Source: Eudromia elegans (taxonomy: Eukaryota; Chordata; Aves; Tinamiformes; Tinamidae). Taken from it: a stretch of 64,000 bases of DNA. Where the stretch lies: assembly GCA_003342815.1 (NCBI GenBank), contig PTEX01000004.1, forward strand, positions 310,001-374,000, in the 5' to 3' direction. Below, piece by piece: positions 40,401 to 52,400 of this stretch (its first letter is position 1; each line of letters opens with the position of its first letter). A program made the translations under genes and the position numbers. Under the pieces are notes generated by a model. The model ran no database searches and was not told the origin of the DNA. It saw nothing but the letters and a program-made list of their open reading frames with translations.

Positions 40401-43400
40401 TATGAGTTATCCTTTTCAAATCACTTCACAAATTTCTCAGAAGACTGTGAAAATTTTATAGCAGATAAAAGCTGCTATACTGGATGAGAAAAATGGTCAG
40501 TCTAGCAAGACGTTGGAACAGTATCTAAAAATTGTTGCTTAAGGAAGTGTATATGAACAGGACAGGCACTTTTTTTTTTTCCCTCACTCCTTCAGTCCTA
40601 TTCTAGCCATACAAAGCTCAGAGTTGTCCTGACCTAGATGTAGTTTCTATTATTTTGGAATCTTGTTATGGTATTTCGCTTTCATTTCTCCTCTTAATGT
40701 CTCTTCTGTCTTCCTGGATGAAGAGTTCTAGTCTGTGGGGTCATATAATAATTTCTTTTATTGAAAACATTCCATGCCTTTGATCATTCTTGTTGCTCGT
40801 CTGTGAGCCTAACCCTTTTCTACCTATTTCACTTCTGAGGTGAGGATCCCAAACTGCACTCAGTCAGAGGCAAAGCAACTATGGATTAATCCCTGAGATA
40901 ATTATGTTTTCTAGCTGTTTATTCTTTTCCTAATAGTGTCAAATATTGGTTTTTGCTTTTTTCCAGTATTTGAGCAATGAGCAAGCTTGCAATTTATGAA
41001 CAGCAATCATGAAAGTAAGGATTAAATCTTAGGAATCTCATAAGGTTGCTCTACAGCTCTTCACAGCTGGCTCTCATCTTTACCTCAGATGTCTCACCAG
41101 CAGGAGCAAACATGGCGGTGACCTACCTCACTGTGCTTTCTAGGTCTTTTATGTAGGTATTCAATAGCACAGATCCTGGTGGAACTAGGTCACTTGGTGA
41201 CCACTCTAGACTATGAAATCTGATCACTTCTGCAGTCCTTTTGCTATCTTTTAATGGACTTTCTAACTAGGAAAATATTTTTCTACATTGCTCATGGCTA
41301 CTTAATTTTCTTTGTAGCCTTTGGTGAGGGATTTCTTCAAAAATCTTTCAGAACTCCAAGTTGTCTGTATCAGTGAGATATCCCTGACCCACAAGATTCT
41401 TGATGAGATCCAAAACCTGAGGACTGATGATGAATATGACCTGAGGATTGGTTTCTGCTTTCAAGATTAAATTGAATAGTGTAGCAATAGCTTCAAGTGA
41501 TAAATGAAACCAGGTTTCTTTTGCAGATTTCATTTCACAGATTGCAGATTTCATTTATAAAAAGACAAAAATTTTCATGGTCTTTAAAAAAAATATATAT
41601 AATCTACAGAGTATGTCCACAATAAATGTCCTTTGTCTCAGACAAATTTATTTTAGTTCTGTATGAAATACCAAAAATATATTGTCCTGCAGTTGAGAAG
41701 TTCAGTGCCTTAGAAGAATAGATTAGGTAGCATATATCATAAACTCAAAATATTAATGATTTGATTTGCTAGTGGACCCAGAAAAGAGACCTCATTATGT
41801 TATTTGTTTCCTGTGTGGAAGGGGTTTGTCATGCTTGTGTGTCTGTGTGCAAGAAGAGAAGGTTGTTTTTTTCTTGAAACGTGGAAGGAGGTGCCAGTCT
41901 GATCAAAGTCCATAACTTTGTGGGTAGTGTCCCTGTAATATGACTGCTGAATATTAGGATTCAATATTTTCCTTCACATGCAGTTAAATTTTGCTTTCAT
42001 TAAAGGGGATAGAGATTCGGTTGTAAGAATCTGTTGTCTGTTATATTCCTCGGCCTTACAAACGCGCATGCAAACCAGTACCACATGCTGCTCTGTGGCG
42101 GAAGCAGCAGACGTTGGAGTCGTCGTAAATTCATGGCGTCGTCAAGGCTTTGATGAACATAAGGCACTCTAAATGACACATGAGATATGAATGAATACCA
42201 CTTTACAGTGGTAACAGTGAAATGGTGGATGCTTATATGAGGGAAATATTAGTGATCAATGGATACCTCTAGACAATTTTAATTTGAAGTGGAGACATAG
42301 TAAGCATTAAAAAAAAGCTTTTTATGTATAAAAGCAGTGTCACATTACAGTATGTGAAAATCCCTTTGAACAATATGTGTAGGCTTCCTACCTCATTTCA
42401 TCCTGAAAAATTTGAAGAATCTGTTTTTTCTATATCTCTCTCTATATATATTTCTATTTATTAATGTGTATCTTCAAATTCTGTAACTCTCTTCTGATGA
42501 AGGGCCAGATATGTTACAGGAAAAATAACTTTTCTTAGGAAATTATTCAATTATGAATTTTGTAAATCAAAAAAAATTACAAATGTGGTTGTATATTAAA
42601 ATACAGGACTTCTTACAAAGATAGAAAAAAAAAAAAAATATATATATACACATTTTGGTCCAGACGTGACTAGCCAAATACAACATCTATTTAACTACAT
42701 TTCTCGTGCAGTTGATCATGAAGAAGAAAGTGTAATTTTGCTTCTTGTAAAAATAATTACCTATAATAATTCTGGTTTTGAATTTTGCAAAACAGATTCC
42801 AACTGACCCTACTTTATTCACAGGGTAACAGCACAAGTATGCACCTTCCTGTCCTCCCAAGATTTTTTCAGGATCTGTTATGGTCAGTTGTCAAGCTCAC
42901 AGTTAAGCACTTTTTCATATGGGACATCTTCAGTGTTACCCATTTGGAAAAGTGCCTTGTTTACCTTCCAGAGAATTTTCCCAATCTTACATAATTCCCA
43001 TTAGCTTTTTAAAATTAAACTGTTTATATCTAGCAAAATTAATACTTGAACACCTTAGCTTTTCTTGTAATTTTGGGTTTAGACCTAGACTTGTTTTCAA
43101 GCCAGCTTGTTTTCCTGATTTTTTTTTTCCTATTCTCGCTAAAGGGCTAAAGAATGTCTACTTTTCCTTTGACGCTTCTTCCTGTGCTTCCTGATTTCTA
43201 AAATATCCTTTTTTGATCAATCCGTTTACCCTGTTTTGTAGGCACTGTACCCACTCTTCCTAGATTAATTCTTTCTTATCTCTGTTGTGATTCTGTTCTA
43301 GCCTTTTGACATTGAATATATTCTTATTCTCTTCAACTCCATGTGAAGAGCATTTAAGTAGGTTCTTCAGCCTGGAAAGGGATATGAATGAAGAAATATG

Positions 43401-46400
43401 AAAAATCTGTAAAAATGCTCATTGTTATAAAGAAAATGAATAAAGAGTGATTGCATTTGTGGTATGAGAATGAAAGAGGTGGCAAGTGGCCTAACAAGTT
43501 CTTCACATTATAGTTCTATGAAATTTTGCTACTTAAGTTCTTTGGAGAATGGCTTGTTTAGATGAGTGTGCTTGTGGGTGCTTGTTTATGTACTCAGAAA
43601 GCCATAGTGAAATAGGGTCTACAGACACATAAGGACACACTATGTAGTCATGGTAACAACATAAATATTAATACTAGCCATATTCTTAATATAATATACT
43701 TTAGTGTTAACAATTTATATTCCATCTTTCAATATGCATTATATTAATAACTTTAGCAGTAAGGTTAATGAAAGTATTGATAGTAAAGATGTTAATGTAG
43801 TTTCCTAACTTGCTTGCTCACATAACTGTTCATGCATTGCTTTTCTCAGTTCAGTTTTTTAAATTAATTGTTATTTGATTGAACCTTAGCTAATATACCT
43901 AAGAGCTATGCTTTAGAAGAGTAACATTCTGCTCTAAAAGTGAGCTTACAAAGATATACACTTTTTTTTGTAACACTTAAAACTATATAGAGTTCATAAA
44001 GTATATATGACTGTTAAAGTATTTTTCTTGTTTATTAGTACTGCTGATATTTAAGTGGTTCTTATACCCAGCACAGTATGTTCACACAGTCTCAAATCAT
44101 TATATGGCTCTTGAAGATTGCCATACAGCTTTAAGTAATAAGGGGGCGCTGCTTTTTGGGATAGAGTGTGCCTGTGCTCAGGGGTGTGCACTGATTTTTC
44201 TTTTGATTATTCAAAGTATTACTCTTCTCAAGTTTAAAGCCTAGAATCTAAACAGAGTATTTTTCCTCTCGGTTTGATGATTGGGGCATTTTAAGACTAG
44301 CAACAAACCTTTTTTGTATTTAAGGGCAAGTTAACCTAGCAGTTTGCATAGACTTTAGAGCATGACTATTTTTGATGTTAGGATTAATTAATTTTGTCTG
44401 TTGTACAAATTTTTGCTTTAAAGTCTCCAGGCAGTAATACCATTGATGAAACCATTTATTCATAGATAACCATATGAGGTTAAAGGGACCTTATCCAACC
44501 AGAAAACTGTAATTTATAAAATGCTGGTGAAAATACTGTCCATTGTCAAGGAAGTATTGTTTTTACACAGCATTATTTCTATGTGCTTTTCAGCAAATAA
44601 TAGGGGGGCAGCATTTGAGAAACTCCAGTGAAATCTAGTTCATGTGCTGTGAATGTTCTTTATTCATAAACCATCAACTCTGCCTGTGCCCTGGAACTGA
44701 AACACGCTGCTCATTTTTCAGTCCTTTGCATCTTGCTACCGGCTGGATTTTTGAGTCACTGTCATGAAGGTGAAATGCTGTATTTTGTTACTGAGTCCAA
44801 GCCCAGCTCCCGTTAAAGTTGTAATTCATCTTTTAGCAGTACATATCGGTCTAATATGAAAATACAGATGTAGAGTGTTGTGTACCTAGCTAAGTAATAA
44901 CTGTATTTACAAAATACAGCTTTTGTTTTACTATGTGCTTAACTACAAAGATAAAACCACTGTGAGAGCAGATTTGTATTTTTGCTATAGTCACTTGCTG
45001 AAGTGCAATACACGAAATTCTGGTTCATGGAGACTTAGATTAAGGAAATGTGCTGTGATTTTTTTGCCCTTATTTTTCTTTTAAGAGCCAATGCGTTGAT
45101 TGTCACCTGTTTACAAGTAACAAATGTCTTACCTTTTCCTGTAAATGCAATGCTTTTTTTTAGTGTTTGAGTTAAATGAAAAGCTGAAAGCATTGATTAA
45201 TTCTTTCTTGTATCCTATGCTCTGTTTTTTAGAGTACTCGAGTAGCTTTAGACCACCTGGAGTCTGTTCCTGGAAAACTGAACCTATTAGAAGATTTCAA
45301 AGATAGTGGAGTAAGAAAGATGTGGCTTGACTCTTTCAGTAGTTCAAAATTATTTAGGTCAATTCATACCCTCCAGATATGCGTATATAAATCTTTTAAT
45401 AACATACATAAAATTAGAGAGTACTATATAGACAATAGTACAGTAATTCATTATCATATATAAGTTGTTGAGATCATAAATTTATTCCTAATTACTAACC
45501 TAAGACTTCTGTGGTGTTTTGTAATGTAACTAAATATTTATAACTAATTATAGTAGCTAAAGTCATAATGATTGACTCAGAATATTTGTGTTAAGTGCTG
45601 AACTGTGCTATTAGTTATTAGTAATTAAAAATCCTGTAATAAAATAAATTTTCTCAATTATTTAAGTATTTAAAGTAATAAGTTAAAAAAAATTGAGCTT
45701 TACATCTTCACAGGCCTTTTTTTCCCTAACATAATGCCTGTGATTGTCACTTCTTAGTCTCAGGATCACTATTAAATAAGGATATGTTTGTTCTGACATA
45801 ATGGAACACCCTGTGAGTAGTAAAATCCTAAATTTGATCTCGTATGGCTAAATGACTAGTGTTATCATTAATTTTCACTCATGAAGTCAGTGGCTTACTT
45901 AAAGAGAATTTGGATCCTCATAGTACAGTATAATTTTTAAATCATATGCTAACAGATACACAGTGATTTCTACTTTATTTTCTACAAAAATTTTCTCATC
46001 CTAAAGTGTTCACAAGCATTTCAAAATGTATTTATTTGGAAATCCCTGTATTCTAATTGTTCTTGAACAAGCTCATGACTAGAACGTATTTTATGCTGTT
46101 TTCTTTCTATCATATCATAAAACTAGGAAAAAATTACTGATTTTATATATAACTTCGTATAACTTTGTTTTCACATTCCAGCTATCCTCAGAAGAGCTTT
46201 CTGTTTTGACAGAGGTTGAGGTTTAGCTTTTATTGCCTGGTGGTTGTACCACTACTTTGATTTGAGTTCTAGCTGGTACATTGCTGAGGACTGAGCAAAA
46301 GTAGATAAAAAAAAAAAGCTTAATTAAGAGTTTTTTGCGATGTCCTTCATACTTTCATTTTCTTGCTTAAATCACTGAGCAATGACCTGGTCATTTTCTG

Positions 46401-49400
46401 ATTTGCTGTAGGTCACTTAACCATAATTTAGCCAGTATTATTGAGATTGAAATCCAGGCTTGTGTTTTAATTTGAGCTCTCCCTCTTACTTACGTTTTTT
46501 TAAATAGTGTTTCTTAACATAAGTCCCTGCCAACAACTGTATATTATTTAGTTTAAAAAAATTCATTTATGTATGTGTTGAAGAGAGCTAAGCTTTATAC
46601 TTCAACTGTGAGAATGTCAATCTGAAGTTCTATCAATCTTCTATTTGTAATAATCCAAATATTTTTCTTATACGAGGAAAAGACATTGTAGACCCTGATG
46701 AATGTCTTTACAGCCACGTTCTATGATATTACAATAGGTTTCTATCATATTTCAGTCTCAAGCAGTATGCATGAATAAAGTGTTTCAAAACTATCTGTTG
46801 CTTTCCAGTGATAGCAAGTTATTGCCTCAATACTGTTTATAGGAAGGGAAAAGGAAAGCAAAGGTAATTGTTTGACAGTTGTTCACAAGTTGTGTAATAG
46901 TTGTGTTCATTCAAGTGAATCATTAGGTATTTAATTGAAAAGTGTTATGTTTTTGTATTTGAAGTGACTGTTCAGTTCATATGCCTCAAACACTATTCTG
47001 CAAATGCTTTTTCTGAAGAGAGCAATTTTCCCTTTACAGAATTCCTTTGTTAGAAGCTATGATATAATGTGTTTTAGAAAGTTACAAGAATTCATTTATT
47101 TAGCCCCTGTATTTCTACCTCTGAAAATTAGTAATTAACTCTTCTTGGTGTATTCAAAATCCATAACAATGCCTGTATTTACAGTAATCAACCAACATTT
47201 ATTACTTTTGACCTTACAAAATCATTTAGATCTTTCAATGCATTTATAGGAGTCACATTGCCGAAGGGAGATGATAGAGGAACGGTATATGAAATATAAG
47301 GAAATAGTGAGTTCCCTACAGCGACAACTGGAAGTTTCAAAAAAAAGAGCCCAACAGTTGAAGGTGTGTACTCCACTTTTTTAATTTAATATTTAATCAA
47401 TATTACCTGATAGCACAAGTACAGACTGAAATAATAAACTATGTTTCTCATGTTTCTCTGGCACATTTGCACATACCTGCCATGGCTTATGTAAAATTGG
47501 TGATAGAAATGTGTTTCCATTAAAAAGTGCTGTGACTGATTTCCAAAATCTTAAAAATTTAATGGAAAAGCAATACTGTGTCTTACTACTCTTAAACTTT
47601 TACTTGTGCCTGTGCTAGTTAAATTACTGTCAAAGACGACTATGGATTTATTTGTTGATTTTTTCTTTCTGTGTCCTTTTGTGTGGAAGAAAAACCTGTT
47701 TCCTTCACAAAAAGAAATGTTAGTTTGTCTTGTATACAGGTAGTGACTTTTATCGTAGTAGACTTTTGCATTCTGTACAAAAGATATGGTACTACATCCA
47801 TTTCACAGTAGAGAAAATTCAGGCAAACAGATGTGAAATGATTTGCCAAAGGTCACTCATAGCAGAGGCATTGCAATGGTTCTTGCGCTACAGAATCAGG
47901 AAGTGACAGAAATAAAAAATCAGAATCATCCCAGGGAAGACAACATTCTTCAGTGTCTGTTCAGCTGTGTCTCTAAGCAGCTGTGCTCAAAATCTAGCAT
48001 CAGGAACCCTATATCCAGTAAGTTCAACCTTTTTGTGTTCCACACTTCCTCCGTAGCAGTCATCCTTCTGAAAAAGGTTACCATATTGACCAATGAGGCT
48101 TTTAGAAAATAGACAAGATAAAATGAAGACAGAGAACCTTAATTTAGTATGTTTTTGGTGTAAGATGATGTTAAGCTCTTTCAGATGCCCATGTTGTTCT
48201 CCTGTAAGAAAGGATCGAAAGGAAGAAACAAGGCAGATTCAATATTCTGCTGGTGATCATCTTCAGTTTTCCAAATTTCTCATGCCTTCACACAGTTACT
48301 AGTTCAATAGCTGTTGAAATCTGGAAAACATTGAAAAGCTAAGTGGAAGAAAACTGCAGTCAGCTTGACAGTACAATGTATTACTGCAGTAAACTGACCA
48401 AGTTTACTGAACTAGCATGATATGAACTCTATATTAAGAGTCCAGAATACGGCCGATTCCAGAACAATATTTTATCTCTCTTTAGACAACAGGAAGCATT
48501 TAGTAGCTTCATTTTAGACAGGCCTAATTGGGTTTTGTATGGCATACAGTACTCTTTGCTGTCACAGCTGTTACAAATAGAACAGAATGTTCAAAAACAA
48601 GTAACAGACGGCTGCTAATCTGATTTCACTGATCAGGCTGGATTAGTTTAAGAAATCCCTTTCTAATGCTTGCCTTTCTTACCCTGCTCTGGAACTGGCT
48701 AACTCAAATATATTCCTTTATTTATTTATTTTTATTTTTTATATTTTGCTATTTGTTGATAGTCAAGAAACTTAAATGGTGGAAGAGTGTACTCTTGAGG
48801 ACATCTTTTTCATAGTTTCAAATTATGATTTATATAAAGTCTAGTGCTTTTCCTATATACATTAGACAAATATTTGGTTTAAGATAAGATAATGCATTTT
48901 GTAAAAGGAGAGTTTTTGTAAAGACATTTACATCAACCATTTTACACACAACCACTTACAAAAATAATCTTTTTCCACTATAATGACCATCTTCTGTAGT
49001 AACACACTGCTTTGAGCTTGCTTGCTGACATTCATTGTAGATATGCATTATTTAATCATGTGTGTTAGCCTGTTTTCATTTTAAGGAGCAAAAATGTAAC
49101 CAAAGTCAATATTCCCCTAATAGCAGTTATTTTTTTCTTTTCTCCTGTGACTTCATTTGTTCCCATTCCTTAGTTTTCTGTGGTCATGTAAGCTGCCTAT
49201 AAATATCCATAGCTTAGAAGCAAAGTCATAATTCCTATCTCTATAGGTTAAAATGTAAGATTCCCTGTAGTGAAAAAGGCCAGGGGTAGATAGAATAGGG
49301 AAAATGGTGGTGTGTGTATATATAATCTGTAAAAAAATGTTACAGAATACCATCCAAAAATAAAGGGGAGAAAGCTAGAAGGAACCCAAAGATAGATGGT

Positions 49401-52400
49401 TATGTGGAATGGATTTCAATATTTTGACATGCTGCAGCCAGCTGACCATCTAGTCAAGCACCACATACACATGGAGGCATAAATAAAGCATGCAAGGAAA
49501 AGTAAAATATATAAGTTTCTCTCTATATGTTTCTCTAGAGGAAAGGCCATTTTTCAATGCAGGTGCTGGTAAAAGTGCCTACTATTGCTCGCCTTAAAAG
49601 CTCTGTTGTAGGATGGCATTTCTAGAAACAGAACAAAAAGACAAAATTATATTCTTTTTAAGTTGTTATAATCCAATGTACATTTTAGGTATTAAGTCTC
49701 TCATCAGTACACAAGGGGATTAATATGTATAATTCCCATTAGTGTTAATAGGAGTAAATCCATCTTCATTGATGGGACAAAAGCTCATTGTATCTCTAAA
49801 TTAATATTGGATTCCGTTTTGTTTTCTGTTTCGTTTTCAAATCTTAATGCTAACAGGAATGATAAATTGCAAAATGTGTTTAGAAAATTCCCTGAGGATA
49901 ATTATGATGAAAACTCAGTAGCAAAATAAGGTCTTTTATGAGCTGGTACATTTATGCATCTCTTCTCATTTCAAGAACCTAAGCAAATAAGACGTCAAGC
50001 CAAGCTTTTAGTCTTATTTTGAAAGGTATTGCAACTGGGGACCACTTAACACAGTGCTGATAAAGCTTTCTAGTGATTTTTGTTTAAATGGCCTTTTAAA
50101 AATGATTTCTTTTTCTAGCTTAGGGTCTTTCAACAACAACAACAAACCCTGCTGTATAGGTCTAGCTATCAGTAGTAACATTATTCACACTTTATTTAAT
50201 GGTTAAAGTAAAAAAAAAAAAAAAAAAAAGGCATCTACAGATATTTGGGGATGAATAGTTTTACTGTTACTTAGGGAACTTCAGTAAATTAATATGGTTC
50301 ATCCACTAGGGATGAAGTCATCATTTGCTGATGCCTGATTATGCTTTGTTCTGCACCTTGGATGTGATGCAAACAGGAAAAAAAAAAATTACAGTTTACA
50401 GTAGTAAGAAAGTCTTGCAGTGCTGCCAGGGAAACTGCGTGGAAAGCAGTTTTTGCAAAGGTTTTGCAGTGATGAAATGGGCATGAAATTCATAAACAGA
50501 TTATTTTGAACCTAACTGCAGTATTCTGTATTTAGTATTCTGAGAAATGGAATCAGAATTTTCCAACTTATGTGAAATCACACTATATAGCCATATGTAT
50601 GCTACTGTATATTATTAACATTTATAGCTGTGTTTGATATGAAATAATATACTATTTTTCACAGGATATGAAAATTGATGCTGAAATTTCAGATATACAA
50701 GTGACTGCTCCCTCTTCTAGCTGGCGAACTCAAAGCAGCTTTTTGTCCAGCACACTGCTTTCGGATTCAGATTGTAAGTATTGTTTCAAAGAGGAAAAAA
50801 ATGAATAAATAAAACCCACAACCAAATAGGTATTTTCTTCTTTCAGAACTGTTTTACTTGAATAGAGTGACAAATTCTTTTTTTTCCTACAGATCTGGCT
50901 GCATTTCAATTTCAGATACTTGCCCTTGTATGGGATGTCGTTGTATGGGATTTACTTTTCTGCATTATACTGTTTTGCATGTATTTTTTTGTTGTTGTTT
51001 TATGTGAAATGCAATGAATTTTGTTTTTCATCCAAAATCTCACTGAGAAAATGAGTAGTATCTCCCTTGCTTGGAGGTGATTACTTAGGCGTGAGGAAAC
51101 CTGTCTGTTGTACTTCAAGGGAATAACTGGCCAGGGACAAATCTAATTATTTTCCTCTGTAACCTAATATGTTCATGTTATGACTAATAACCCTGACTAT
51201 CTTATTGTCTCTCCTAGTCTAAGGGAAAACAGTCTAAGGGATAACGATGTATGATTATTGTAGAGATCTCTATCACATATTTGAACATATATAACAGTAC
51301 AGTATTTCTACGTTCACTAGTTAACATAGTGAACATTTCATTTCTGAACAAGATGATGCATGCAGGAAAATTTCATTAGCAGCACTACTTCCTACTGATT
51401 TGGTTAATCTCTAGGCATTGTAAAATTTACATTCAATATTTTGAGTTTTACATATCTATTTTGGTAGGCCCCCTAAAATGTCCAGTGAAAATGCTTTAGG
51501 TTAGAATGAATTGAAATATCTTAAATACAATCTTTGGTGCAGAAAATCCTCTGTCAAAATAGAATGCATTTGTAAACATCAGATAGATGTTAGAAAACAA
51601 GCAAATATGGGACAAGAAGGAATAGGATACCGCTTCACTGTAGAGTTCTGTGTGGTGCAGATGAAATGTCAGAACCTCATTTCATACTCTACTTTTTAGG
51701 TCCTTGTGTATTAAAGGCTCAAGTAATTTCTTTAGGAGGTTGAATATTTTTGTTTAGGTAATATATAAAGTGTAAAATTTTGGTCAGCTTTTTACTATCA
51801 CACTCTAACATGTTACCAAATGAGGCAATGAAGGAATATTAGTGTTTGAAAAAGTGACTTTTTTTAAAATCTGATCAGTTTATGGGAAAAAGGAAACAAG
51901 ATAAAAATTGTGGAACTAAAGAAGATTGAAGTTGACAGAAGAATGTCAGAGGTTTATAAGTACTGTAGGTGATCAGCATCACGTATGAATGACAGAGTGA
52001 TGGTGGTTTCAGTTTGAGACTGAACTGTTTGGATAAAACCTTTATTGTTTTTAACAGGGACTGCTGACATGGAGCATATTATTAGGAGCAGGAAGGCTGC
52101 TTTTGGGTGAACACTGAGGTGTAATCAATTTATTATTACTATTATTACTATTTTACTTAGATATTATTTTCTTCCAAGTAGTGGAAGGTGCCTTTTGAAG
52201 TGGTCAGACATGACTAAGGAACTATTTTAGTGCTTAAAACTTTAGGAAAATATTTTCATGCCCCTTGTGGATATATGTGATACCCTAGGCACCAAGGTAT
52301 TTGAATTCCTTATATATTCGTGTGTGACTTAATATTTTACTTTGGGAACCTCATATTTAGCAATCAGATGTGTGTTTTTTGTTGAGTTATTCTTGTTGTT

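Larger units (their letters stand above)
32325..45232 (+). other. CEP128: CEP128 intron (12.9 kb)
   Basis: GTAAGT..TTTTTTAG intron between the microexon and exon e. It contains the CR1 copy, the poly(A) retroposition-like end, the old CR1-type remnant, one CpG-retaining patch and a CTCF-like word, listed separately. A pyrimidine-rich, somewhat GC-richer stretch lies at 36230-36600 without a recognisable gene. In the remaining sequence I see nothing specific. Confidence 0.85.
47364..50664 (+). other. CEP128: CEP128 intron (3.3 kb)
   Basis: GTGTGT..TTCACAG intron between exons f and g. Contains a MIR-like remnant, a (TTTA)n-like run near 48717-48740 and a 20-A tract near 50211-50229; otherwise nothing recognised. 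Confidence 0.88.

Noticed and set aside
47843-48112. 89-codon plus-strand frame
   Set aside because: It begins inside the MIR-like remnant and continues into unrelated intron; no homology recognised.
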